NCBI GenBank assembly: GCA_032717465.1
Contig: CM064715.1
Coordinates: forward strand, 40,024,159 to 40,088,158
Source: Coenobita brevimanus
Lineage: Eukaryota > Arthropoda > Malacostraca > Decapoda > Coenobitidae
Length of the DNA stretch: 64,000 nucleotides
Direction of reading: 5' to 3'
A program made the position numbers and the translations under genes. Positions 45,952 through 61,360 of this stretch are shown piece after piece; position 1 is the first letter of the stretch; each line of letters begins with the position of its first letter. The notes below the pieces were generated by a model. That model saw only the letters and a program-made list of their open reading frames with translations. It was not told the origin of the DNA and did not search any database.

Positions 45952-46064
45952 CTGTATTGGCTGAAGAAGGTGTGTGGCACGACCCACCACCTTCTTCTGT
46001 TGTATTAGCATTCTGTACCTCTTACAGCAGTAAATATTTCAGTTCAATTCAGATAGCAGAGCAG

Positions 46065-46066
<2 letters not shown>

Positions 46067-46099
<33 letters not shown>

Positions 46100-46752
46100 G
46101 TTCTTGATTTACCATTCAGTACAAGCCCCAACACTCTGGGGAACACTGTCCCTGAAGGCCAAGCAGGGAGGGGTGCATGAGGAAAAAATCGGTATCACAG
46201 GGCATAGAAGGTACAGAAGGGATTATCATTACAAGCACAATAATGAACAAAGACATACAATGATACATACATGGTACAAAGTTGGCACAGTAATTATCAT
46301 TACATGTTTTGATATGAGTGAAGTGGTACATAGATACACACGTATGTACATATATATGCAGGGAGAGGCACATATGCACACATACATATACGCATATATC
46401 TATACATATATGTATATATTCATGCATATGTAGCAACAGACATACTGCATGTACAGGATAGGGTACGTATATATAAAGATATGGGTATGTATAGCATACA
46501 GGCGTGCATACATATACAGTACATATGCAACACGCACATATATATGATATATTCATATATACAGATACATAGACAGGGAGACATGTGTATACATAAACAC
46601 CCTAAGTAGATACCTTTATATAGTCACATACACAGGTGGATAGAGAAAAAAAAAATAACGCGATATGCATTATAAAAGTACCTCTTGATTCAAAATCCCA
46701 GCACTAGGACACTACATGCACGTACACCTGATGTGTGTGCGTATGCGTGGAC

Positions 46753-46800
<48 letters not shown>

Positions 46801-47345
46801 AATGTCCGATCATTGTCCTAGTGCCAGGGCATTACAATGAAAGGAAGTCGGGGTGGAGGGTGAGAATGTCTTCGAGTACACCAAGATGTGTGATGAAGTA
46901 GGTACACAAAGCAGAAAACAGGAGTCCAGGGGGTCTGAAGGGGGCAATAACTGGGCAGTTAACGATATGATGGGATAATGCTTCATCCATTGGATTGTGA
47001 CTGAGTTTACATGGCCTGTTGGCGGTCGGTCGTCCGGTGATTTCCCCTGGGGAGCGATACCCCAGGCGATTGCGGACGACTGTCACATCACAGCGGCGGG
47101 TGTGGGTGGGGTGCTTGCCATAGGTATGTCTCACGCCACGGTAGGTGTCACAGTGCTGGATGGTGACACAAGTGGGATGTTCAGCATCGGTACGCAAGGC
47201 TAGGTCCTTCCTGGATTCCTCGAGAAGGATTCTCCTGACAATTGTCGTGGACACAGGGAGGCGGATGGCAGCTAGGGGGAGGTTGCAGGCAGCTCGGGCT
47301 AGGCGATCTACCTGGTCGTGGCGGATGTGACCAACATGACAGTAT
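46067..47345 (-). mobile_element. 5'-truncated LINE with RNase H remnant and long 3' UTR
   Basis: Minus-strand order is: the end of an RNase H domain, a C-terminal LINE domain, a stop at about 46832, a 3' UTR with (CA)n at 46755-46797 and ATGTATAC-like repeats at 46320-46560, and a terminal oligo-A (T run at 46067-46096). RNase H after the reverse transcriptase is typical of the I/R1/Jockey-related LINE clades and separates this from the element at 691-4020. Confidence 0.75.
46832..47345 (-). pseudogene. LINE RNase H end and C-terminal domain
   Basis: An open frame of about 170 codons on the minus strand. It starts within CHVGHIRHDQVDRLARAA, which matches the end of LINE RNase H domains (SHVGIxGNExADxLAKxA), and continues through THTRRCDVTVVRNRLGYR and a segment with Cys and His residues ending NCPVIAPFRPPGLLF. 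This C-terminal block is widespread in arthropod LINEs. In those, a CxxC pair usually precedes the final HC pair; here the second Cys is Ser, so the zinc-binding pattern is probably broken. There is no reverse transcriptase upstream. Confidence 0.75.
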
Positions 47346-47774
47346 CAATAAAAATTAGTGTAGTTACGGTTTAAAGTTCCGTTTTCTAGGATTACAATAT
47401 AACAGAAAATGATTATTTTGGATAGCCTTATGTAAAATATTTAAATTCTCGACTACATTCCTGTTTGGCTTACAAACACATCTCGAGAGCTTGAGGGCTC
47501 ACATTGAATACTAAATAAGAAACCTAAAAGAAAACATTTCTAAACTGGAAATGAACGCTGGAATTCTGATCAGCTATGTTATGGCTGTATAAGACTTACC
47601 TTTTTCGATTTAACGTTCCTCTTTTTCAGGGATGGGAGAGGGGGAAGTAAGGGACATTTTTATAACCTGACAGTGGAGTCGCCCACTTATATCGATGCCA
47701 TCACGTTAAGGTATTTCTGTCCAGCATCCCTCAAATGGTAAAAAGGTTAATGGAGGCTATACCTAACTCTTCCA

Positions 47775-48885
47775 GTTTGGTAAGGCCACACTTAGACTAC
47801 GCAGTACAATTCTGGTGTCCTTACTATCTATCTATCTATCTATTGCCAGACGCCATAATCCCTTAAGGAGTGGCCATTTGACTTTGAGTAATTTGTTTTA
47901 CGGGGAGGGGCACTAATCCTCCACCAACCCACTTGCTGACACGTAGGGAACACGTATGATTTGGTTATATGGTTACCACCCAGCGTTGTAAATGGTTTCT
48001 TGGCTTACAGGAAACCATTTGGCTTGTCACTCAATGTAAAGCGACCTGTAAAGGAGAGAAAAGCAATAAGTGACAAGAGAGATGGGAGAAATAGGAAGAG
48101 AGGACGACAGGCACAGAAAAAGAATGATAAAGGCTAAGGAAGAAGTAGGCAGCACTACATCAAGTGAGTGGATGATGGATATTAACTCGTTAGAAAATGT
48201 ACAGAGAAGAATGACAAAAATGATAACTTGATGTTCGGAACCTGTTATATGAAGACAGACTGAAAAGACTAAGTCAGCACTCGTTAGAGAGGCGTAGAAT
48301 AAGGGGAGACTTAATTGAGGTGTTTAAGTGGATGAAAGGTATAAATAAGGGAGATATTAGCAAGGTACTTAAAGTTAGCATAGAGGATAGAACTAGCATT
48401 AATGGTTTCAAACTAGAAAAATTCCGTTTCAGTAAGGAAATAGGTAGAAATTGGTTTGGTAATAGAGCAGTAGACGAATGGAATAAGCTGCCTAGTAAAG
48501 CAGTTGCTGCCTCTTCCATTCAGAGGTTCAAGCATAGGCTAGCTAAGCATATGACAACTAAGGGGTGGGTATAGAAAAAATAATCTTATAACCAATACTA
48601 ATTCATAATTTTTCCTTTTCAGGTTACACTATGATAGTCTCTATTCTCCTTTCACACTTTCCTATAAAATGTCCACGCCAGTTTTTCTATACTGTGTGGT
48701 GTTCTTTCTGACTTTTTCCTGCCGGCTTCAGCTGGAGGGTTTGGAGGGCGGGGGAGAGCCTTCTTCTTTGCTATCCTTATCTCATTCTAGTAGTTCAGTT
48801 ACTCTTCTAGGAGCTGACAAACATGGGCCAACCGGCCTGCTGCAGTTATCCTCTCTTCTTATGCTCAATGTTCTTATGTTACTTC
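47775..48885 (+). mobile_element. CR1-like LINE 3' fragment, split by a nested insertion
   Basis: The frame LVRPHLDYAVQFWCPYY ends at about 47829 and resumes at about 48187 with NSLENVQRRMTKMI, the standard continuation of the reverse transcriptase thumb in CR1/L2-type elements. After a frame shift the C-terminal part runs at 48320-48572 (LFKWMKGINKGD, NRAVDEWNKLPSKAV). The 3' UTR contains GGGCCAACCGGCCTGCTGCAG and ends in a TTCTTATG-type octamer repeat at about 48855-48885, as in arthropod CR1 tails. The 367-bp insertion at 47826-48192 is described separately. Confidence 0.82.
47826..48192 (+). mobile_element. Interspersed repeat (family 47826) nested in a CR1-like LINE
   Basis: It begins with (CTAT)n and TTGCCAGACGCCATAATCC, includes GGGGAGGGGCACTAATCC and AAATGGTTTCTTGGCTTACA, and ends near GAGTGGATGATGG. 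Other copies: 49409-49775 (plus strand), 62070-62196 (minus strand, partial) and the right half of 30390-30835. No A/B boxes, inverted termini or coding frame are visible. The type is unknown, perhaps a LINE-mobilised SINE. A clear target duplication is not visible. Confidence 0.78.
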
Positions 48886-49026
48886 TACCCTGTCCTGTTA
48901 TGCCCTGTCCTACTTTGCACCACCCTGCCCTGCCTAGCCATGGTCTACCCTGTCCTGCCCTATCCTGTCCTGTCCACTGATCTGCCCTGCTTATTCATGT
49001 CCTGCCCTACCCTACTGCCCAGCGCG
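48886..49026. repeat. CTGCCCTGTCC-type short minisatellite
   Basis: Degenerate 5-10-bp units (CCTGT, CCTGCCCTA) fill 48886-49020. Confidence 0.8.
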
Positions 49027-49255
49027 TGTGCGACGAATTATCGAATCGGCATTTTTAACTGGAAAATGTTATAATTTTCATCACCATATGAGTTTGTAGC
49101 CTACACATCTAGTTATCTAAAATCCGGTCAGAAAATTGTGTTTAACTATTAATATTAAAAAATCAGGATTCAGAGCAAAAACGTGCTAAAGTTGGCGGAA
49201 GTGTTTCGCCTTTAGATCGCCAACTCGCCCTGGCAGCCTTCTATTTTGCATAAAA
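49027..49255 (+). mobile_element. Single arm related to the foldback element at 43862
   Basis: Collinear with the left arm: CGAATCGGCA.TTTT, GTTATAATTTTCATCACCATA, ATCAGGATTCAGAGCAAAAAC, GGCGGAAGTGTTTCGCCT and GATCGCCAACTCGCCCTGGCAG. The opposite arm is missing, so it is either a deletion product or a related element that never had a second arm. Confidence 0.72.
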
Positions 49256-49408
49256 TTTATTGATATCAAATGCAATCAAATGTAATGGCAGGCATATTTT
49301 CACTTGTTACCGATATTTTGGTAGTTATCCTTACTTATATTCCAGTAAAAAAATTGAGGATTTGCGGAGTGTGTTTTTGGGCTATAGGCTATTTAAAGCA
49401 GTAGTGTG

Positions 49409-49775
49409 ACTATCTATTGCCAGACGCCATAATCCCGTAAGGGGTGGCCATTTAACTTTGAGTTATTTGTTTCACGGGGAGGGGCACTAACCCTCCACCA
49501 ACCCACTTGCTGACACGTAGGGAGCACGTATGCTTTGGTTATATGATTACCACCCAGCGCTGTAAATCGTTTCTTGGCTTACAGGAAACCATTTGGCTTG
49601 TCACTCAATGTAAAGCCACCTGTAAGTGAAAGAAAAGTAATAAGAAGTGACAGGAAAGATAGGAGAAATAGGAAGAGAGGAAGGCAGGCACAGAAAAAGA
49701 ATGATAAAGGCTAAGGAAGAAGTAGGCAGCACTACCTCAAGTGAGTGGTTGATGGTCGCCACCACCTACCACTAA
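49409..49775 (+). mobile_element. Interspersed repeat, second copy of family 47826
   Basis: Starts ACTATCTATTGCCAGACGCC and ends CACCACCTACCACTAACC. It is about 90% similar to 47826-48192 by eye and extends about 20 bp further at the 3' end, showing the family's usual end CACCACCTACCAC. Confidence 0.8.
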
Positions 49776-49863
49776 CCATTGGGCTATTTCTTGGTGCCTG
49801 GGATAAACTCTGGCATTGAAGCAGATGAGTTTCTTTGTACTATTTAGAGCGTTTATGTTACTA

Positions 49864-49972
49864 AAACTGTGCTTAGAACAGGTAAAGAAAGCACACTTGG
49901 TGGTGATGGTGATAGTGGTAGAGGAGAAACTCAAAATATGCCCTGGAGAGGCTCCAGAGATTTACCTCATCA

Positions 49973-50049
<77 letters not shown>

Positions 50050-50093
50050 CTGTGCTTAGAACACGTAAAGAGAGCACACTTAGTGGTGATGGT
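49864..50093. repeat. 47-bp direct repeats flanking a (CT)n array
   Basis: Units 49864-49910 and 50047-50093 both begin AAACTGTGCTTAGAACA and end GTGGTGATGGT, with about four differences. The interval contains about 35 CT units (49975-50046). Confidence 0.88.
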
Positions 50094-50204
50094 AAATGCC
50101 ACCAGGGAAATTGGCTGGTCAGCTACCATTAAATACAGTGGACCACAGTAGCCTGGCCTAGCCTCAGGCCCATACACCTCGTAAAGAGGGTAATCTATAG
50201 CACT

Positions 50205-50425
50205 TATATGCAGTGCCCTACTACCTACCAACTACCTACCTGCCTACTACATGGCTACTGACACATCACAATGACCATTTAGCTACCCTCTCACCTTCCT
50301 ATCTACCTGACTACCACATTGCCTACCTACCTACCTGCCTACCACAGTGCCTACCTACCTGTCTACCACCGTGCCTACCTACCTACACGCCAGTTTCTCA
50401 CAGTGCCTACTTACCTACCCGCCAG
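50205..50425. repeat. Degenerate CTAC/CTGC tetranucleotide region
   Basis: Units such as CCTACCTACCTGCCTACCAC repeat with variation. It is the complement of the GTAG words at 39913-40670. Confidence 0.8.
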
Positions 50426-51081
50426 TGGTGAACAAAAATCATGAGATAAAAAAGTAAAACGAAGGCGTCCTTGGCCTTAATGCGTTATCTTGAGATGAAT
50501 CGTCTGTCGGAAGTCTAAATATGATAAGAAATGCGTCCTTGTAGTGAAAGAGCTAAATGTTGCTTTTGTCTCAGTTTATAATTACGGAATAGACACAGAC
50601 ACACCCAAGACAGGAGGTGCTAACAGCGATAAGGTGGAAATTCACGATATCTACGAAGCCGGTGGGGGTGGTACAGGGGGAAGAGGGAGCGATGACTGGC
50701 AGAAAATGTCCCCCCCTTCTCTCCCTCCTCACCTCCCTATTCCCTGTCACCCCCTTCCCCTCGTTCTCCCTCCTCCCCCTCGTTCTCCCTCCTCCCAGCT
50801 CCGCCACATCACATCAACATATTATGGAGGGCAATAACACTCACCTAACACTGCCTCATCACCTAATATTTTTCGTGTGCCTCCCGTGACAGCAATACTT
50901 CCTTCATTTTTACTAACAGCAATATATTTACGCTCTTCATTGTTAAATTCATACATTAATATTGCTTTCGCAGATCACCTCATGTAGAATTATTATTATT
51001 ATTGAGCATTTTTTAAACAGGTGAGGAGATGGACTGTTGTCATGCTACAGGTTTCACAGTCGCAGTAAAAAATCTATCAAC
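50426..51081. other. No gene recognised
   Basis: Includes a pyrimidine-rich stretch (50705-50800) with CCTCCCCCTCGTTCTC direct repeats and AT-rich sequence. A CAAGACAGG...GGTGGGGGTGG segment near 50600-50690 has an open frame but no recognised domain. Confidence 0.5.
51067..51072 (-). terminator. RNA polymerase III terminator of tRNA-Gly
   Basis: Six T residues on the minus strand, 9 nt beyond the tRNA 3' end. Confidence 0.8.
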
Positions 51082-51153
51082 TGCGATGGCCGGGTATCGA
51101 ACCCGGGTCAACTGCTTGGAAGGCAGCTATGCTCACCACTATACCACCATCGC
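51082..51153 (-). tRNA. tRNA-Gly (anticodon UCC)
   Basis: A 72-nt gene without intron or encoded CCA. The acceptor stem GCGATGG pairs perfectly with CCATCGC, with discriminator A. The anticodon stem GCTGC/GCAGT encloses loop CTTCCAA with anticodon TCC. The T arm is CCGGG-TTCGATA-CCCGG. The sequence is almost the same as the conserved animal tRNA-Gly(UCC). The acceptor pairs are changed in a compensating way (GCGATGG for GCGTTGG) and T-loop position 60 is A. The A box TGGTATAGTGG is intact. A T6 terminator follows. It reads GGA codons. Confidence 0.95.
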
Positions 51154-51544
51154 TATATTAATACAGGAGAAACTAGAGTAACTAATCTTTTTTCTCTTTC
51201 ACACTACCTGAGCTCTGGAAAAGGAGGAATGCATATTATAATTATTTTGTGCCTGTTGACTATACGAGGCCCATTAAGACATCTATTTTTTTTCTGTCTC
51301 AATCTTCCCTCAGACTACGACACGCAATCGTCGAATGAACAACCCAGGTCCCTATTTTAGTTTTAGGGGCGAACAGTTTGGGTACTTCGTCGTAGCTTTT
51401 CTGTGCCAAGGAAGATGTCATCCACTCTCACAGGCCTAAAGTAGTGGCCATGGCTGAATTATATCCCTGTAATTATCCAGCATATTGATTTAACTATACC
51501 TTTCTCACTTAAATTTGGACAAAATTTGCCATATCTTCACCTTC

Positions 51545-51584
51545 AATGCAAGTGAAAAATGGATGGACTGCTACTACTATTGCC

Positions 51585-51616
<32 letters not shown>

Positions 51617-51905
51617 CACTTCTATTACTACTACTACCACCACCGCCACTACTACTACTACTACTACTACTACCTGTACTACTGCAACAGCAACAACAAC
51701 AACTACTACTACTTACCAGAACTACTGCTACAATAACAACAACTACTACTACTACAAGTATTACTACTGTTACTACTATTATTACTACTACTACTACTAC
51801 TACTACCACGACCACCACTACAACTACTGCTATTGCTGCTGCCACCACTACTACTATTGCAACAACAACAATAACAACAACAACAACAACTACTACTACT
51901 ACTGT
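51545..51905. repeat. (ACT)n-dominated trinucleotide array
   Basis: ACT/ACC/ACA and CAA triplets with interruptions over 360 bp. Poly-Thr, Tyr, Leu and Val-rich frames are by-products. Confidence 0.93.

Positions 51906-57007
<5,102 letters not shown>

Positions 57008-57053
<46 letters not shown>
57008..57053. repeat. Poly(T) run of about 45 nt
   Basis: Followed by ACAGGTGGCC, which mimics a splice acceptor. On the minus strand it could be the oligo-A tail of a decayed retroposon, but I see no element attached. Confidence 0.9.
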
Positions 57054-57055
<2 letters not shown>

Positions 57056-58439
57056 GGTGGCCTACGGTTTACAGTACAGACCCTTATTACCGTACTACTT
57101 CAGAGAACGGAACTTTGTTAACTGTCTTGACAGCACGAAATCTCTTGGTCTGTTTGCTTCAATATGAACACTTTGAAATATCTTACATGATTTGCGTAGT
57201 TAAATCCGGTTACTTAAAAAAAAGGAAGGGGAGCATTTCATTTATTCCCTAGCGATAAACCTGCCTTGTATGATTAACCCGTTAGCTGTAACTTAAACCA
57301 TTAGTGTCCATGCCTGTGAGAAGGATTTTGCTGGATGGGTATTTAGCGTACCGCCCTCCGCCTGTCAGCTCATAGTTTTTTCCGTATTTCTACCCTACGT
57401 GAGAAACGTTTTTTCAGTATAAATATAAATTTGTCTATCTATCTGTCTATCTATCTATCTGCCTATCTATCTATCTGTCTATGAGTGTGACCTGATATGA
57501 CCACTTTCTTCACAGGTAAGCTGTTGACTCTTCGCATCGTCTTCACATCATAGTCATGCAGCATCGGCTTGTGTCACCTTTGATTAACCTCCACAGCGTC
57601 GCAGATGGTGAGTGTTTACTCTTCCATTCCTTAAATGCTAGGACGTAAGGGCATCTAGAATATTGGAAGGAATTTTTTGGAACAAATAAGAACACTAGTT
57701 TCTTTTGTAGGTTCATTGTTCCAGATAGGCAGGAGCAGACTTTTGGGACAGTGATTAAGAGGTGAGGTATTGCAGTCTGTGGCAGGTACTTTGAGGAGGG
57801 CGAGGGGAGTACTGTAGGGAGTGGGAGCACTTGTTAGGGCAGCGCGAGGTGGTGTGGTGAGGGAGAGACGGATTGGACAGTATGATGGAAGGAGGTGGGT
57901 GGTGGTGTAGTGGAGGAGAAAGGTGGATAGGACGGTGCTCGTATGGTGGTGGAGATATGGACAGTAGTAATAAACAATGGAGAGATAAATAGGGCATGGT
58001 GGCGATGGAAAAGATGAGATGATGGAACTGGAGAAAAGAACGGGGAAACATGAGGGTGGAGGGAGGGAGAAGATGGGAAGGGACGGGACGGGGATGACAG
58101 TGAAAAGGACAAGGAAGGTGGAGGGGGAAAAGGAAGCATCAGAGAGAGGAATTGGTGGGGATGAAAGGGGATGAAGGGGGAGAGTTGGGGATAGGGAAGG
58201 GGAGGACAGGGTGAGTTGGAGATGGGAAAAGGGGTGAATAGGGAGAATTGTAGATGGGGAGGGAAACGAGGAGAGATGGGGATAGGGATGGGGAAGAGGG
58301 AAGACATGGAGAGTCGGGGAAGGGAGGATGACGGGGAGAGTCTGAGAAGGGAGAAAGACAGGAAGTTGGGGAAAGAGGATGACTGGAAGAGCTGGGGAAA
58401 GAGGAAGACAACGAAAGTGGGGGAAGGAGGAGGACAGGA
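57054..58439. other. (CTAT)n, then GA-rich tract
   Basis: (CTAT/CTGT)n at 57435-57482. Then purine-rich plus strand from about 57780 (GGAGGGAG, GGGGATGGGG words) merging into the minisatellite. No gene recognised. Confidence 0.6.
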
Positions 58440-59735
58440 AGAGTGAGGTGAGGAGGAGGAGGACAGGAAGAGTGAGGTGAGGAGGAGGAGGACAGGAAGA
58501 GTGAGGTGAGGAGGAGGAGGACAGGAAGAGTGAGGTGAGGAGGAGGAGGACAGGAAGAGTGAGGTGAGGAGGAGGAGGACAGGAAGAGTGAGGTGAGGAG
58601 GAGGAGGACAGGAAGAGTGAGGTGAGGAGGAGGAGGACAGGAAGAGTGAGGTGAGGAGGAGGAGGACAGGAAGAGTGAGGTGAGGAGGAGGAGGACAGGA
58701 AGAGTGAGGTGAGGAGGAGGAGGACAGGAAGAGTGAGGTGAGGAGGAGGAGGACAGGAAGAGTGAGGTGAGGAGGAGGAGGACAGGAAGAGTGAGGTGAG
58801 GAGGAGGAGGACAGGAAGAGTGAGGTGAGGAGGAGGAGGACAGGAAGAGTGAGGTGAGGAGGAGGAGGACAGGAAGAGTGAGGTGAGGAGGAGGAGGAGG
58901 ACAGGAAGAGTGAGGTGAGGAGGAGGAGGAGGACAGGAAGAGTGAGGTGAGGAGGAGGAGGACAGGAAGAGTGAGGTGAGGAGGAGGAGGAGGACAGGAA
59001 GAGTGAGGTGAGGAGGAGGAGGAGGACAGGAAGAGTGAGGTGAGGAGGAGGAGGAGGACAGGAAGAGTGAGGTGAGGAGGAGGAGGAGGACAGGAAGAGT
59101 GAGGTGAGGAGGAGGAGGAGGACAGGAAGAGTGAGGTGAGGAGGAGGAGGAGGACAGGAAGAGTGAGGTGAGGAGGGAGGAGGAGGACAGGAAGAGTGAG
59201 GTGAGGAGGAGGAGGAGGACAGGAAGAGTGAGGTGAGGAGGAGGAGGAGGAGGACAGGAAGAGTGAGGTGAGGAGGAGGAGGAGGACAGGAAGAGTGAGG
59301 TGAGGAGGAGGAGGAGGACAGGAAGAGTGAGGTGAGGAGGAGGAGGAGGACAGGAAGAGTGAGGTAAGGAGGAGGAGGAGGACAGGAAGAGTGAGGTGAG
59401 GAGGAGGAGGAGGACAGGAAGAGTGAGGTGAGGAGGAGGAGGAGGACAGGAAGAGTGAGGTGAGGAGGAGGAGGAGGACAGGAAGAGTGAGGTGAGGAGG
59501 AGGAGGAGGACAGGAAGAGTGAGGTGAGGAGGAGGAGGAGGACAGGAAGAGTGAGGTGAGGAGGAGGAGGACAGGAAGAGTGAGGTGAGGAGGAGGAGGA
59601 GGACAGGAAGAGTGAGGTGAGGAGGAGGAGGAGGACAGGAAGAGTGAGGTGAGGAGGAGGAGGAGGACAGGAAGAGTGAGGTGAGGAGGAGGAGGAGGAC
59701 AGGAAGAGCGAGGTGAGGAGCACAGGAAGAGTGAG
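58440..59735. repeat. 29/32-bp purine-rich minisatellite
   Basis: About 42 units of GAGTGAGGTGAGGAGGAGGA plus GGACAGGAA. The first part (to about 58870) has 29-bp units; most later units are 32 bp with one extra GAG. Single 33-bp and 35-bp variants and a few 29-bp units are interspersed. The plus strand is almost free of C and T apart from the GTGAGGTG and ACAGG positions. A minus-strand open frame of about 700 codons across it arises because the units lack stop triplets. Confidence 0.96.
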
Positions 59736-61058
59736 GTGAGCAGTGTGGGAAGGCAGACGGGAAGGGGGAGGAAGAAGATTCAGATTGGGTGGAGGACGGG
59801 GCTTTGGAGAGGGGAAATGGGAGAAGAAAAATATCACATACTGGGCAGGACAGAGGAAGGGCAAAATGGAATAGGAAGGAATGGACGAAATGAATGGATA
59901 AGATGTGGTTATGGTAATAACTATACGCAGCTTCAAGTAATACACATCCATTTAGAGGGTAAAAACATCTCCCTGTCTAGGGAATTTTTGGTGCATAGCT
60001 TTTTGCGATTGGGTGGAATCGATTGCCTATCTTCTCACTCGATTAGAGCTACAAAAATATGCATGGATTTTTTTTTTTTTTTTTTTTTAGGTTACATCAT
60101 ATATGGATCTTTGTGGTGGAATGTCAGTGAATATAATGTAACAGAAAGTTTGACTTCAATATGGAACAGTAAAGCGAAAAACAGCATGGCTGAATCCGTG
60201 CTGAGAATCCAGCACTCGACAGATCTTATTGCACGTTTGGGATTTCTTTTTCCCGACAGTTTGCAGCAATCGTCGGAAGTATGTAGCTGATTTTAGATTT
60301 TGATTAGGCATCAGGTCAATAGAGAAATTCATCTGTAAGATGACGAACTGCAGTAAGGAGTTTGTGAGAGGGAAGCGTGGCATAATTTGTTTATTTGACT
60401 TAATTTAATGAATGCTAGAAAAAAATGTGCCGTAAAGTTTGACGTTTTAACTCATGGTTGCTTTCTCTCAAGTGCTTTATTCCAGCTCACCGTGGACGAT
60501 TTTACTCAACTGATTCATATGAGCCTGAGTGCAGATACTGTTACCATTAACCTTTTCATGGTCTCAGACAATACTCGGCACAGGTGAGCAACAGAAAAGA
60601 CTGACTTAACGGTACATTCGTGTTCTTTAGCGGAGTAGAGTAGGTTCGAATCCTCCTCAGGTACAATATTTTTTCGCAGTAAGTTTCTCTGTGTTTTTAA
60701 GGAATAATTTTAGAGACAACACGAGGATTAAATGCGCAGCATTTTGGTTCATTTATCATAGTATGGGAATCGTTCTTGTCGTTGAGAATAGTTTAAAGTG
60801 ACAGAGATTAAACAATTTTTTTTTTTCCTAACTTAGTGCTGAAGATGAGAATGTGATAACTGCTGTATCAGAGTTGTCACAGAATGTAAACTGTGAACTG
60901 AAAGTTCAGTGTCGTTGCACTGCAAACTGATGTGTACGCATACACCTTCGTTGTTTTAATTGCAACATCTAAAGCCTTGCAGATATTTAATTTTTCCTCC
61001 CTATAAAAATTTGAATGACTTCATTGACACATACAGAAGTGCACAGTGAATTACGGTA
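59736..61058. other. No gene recognised
   Basis: Unassigned sequence with a T run at 60069-60088. A dispersed-module core lies at 60492-60511. A lone B-box-like GGTTCGAATCC at 60652-60662 has no A box upstream. Confidence 0.5.
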
Positions 61059-61360
61059 TTGAAACTGAATATACGAACGCCCAGGCGAGGCTGGGAACGG
61101 CTGAGACAAGCGACCCCAACGAGAGAGCACAGCAGCCTGGTGCAGGGTGGTGGTGTTGGTCGTGAATGGGGGGTTTCAAAGGGTCCCCGCCTGGTGGCTC
61201 CACAGGCGTCACTCAGCCACCTGCATTACGCACCCCTCTGCCCCTCTCCCCTCTCACCCCCCACCACCACACACATGCCGCTGTGCTGGTCTGGTTTAGG
61301 TTTGCGCAGAGAACTGAGAGCACACGCACACCTGGTGATCCTCCATCATCATCATTATTG
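61059..61360. other. Locally GC-rich segment of unknown nature
   Basis: About 300 bp of GC-rich sequence (CCAGGCGAGGCTGGGAACGG, then CACC/CCCC-rich) with open frames but no recognised domain or clear splice signals. It could be an exon, a promoter or part of a repeat. Confidence 0.35.

Noticed and set aside
46116..46556. Minus-strand Cys/Tyr-rich frame of 146 codons
   Set aside because: It lies in the ATGTATAC-repeat part of a LINE 3' UTR and reflects that repeat.
57040..57252. Exon after a T run and ACAGG acceptor-like sequence
   Set aside because: The acceptor-like context is made by the poly(T) tract; the frame has no domain and no clear donor.
57834..59951. Minus-strand open frame of 705 codons rich in Ser, Pro, His and Leu
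   Set aside because: It is the 29/32-bp minisatellite read through successive frames; flanking parts are polypyrimidine with no domain.
60652..60662. tRNA or SINE head from a B-box-like motif
   Set aside because: No A box at the required distance upstream.
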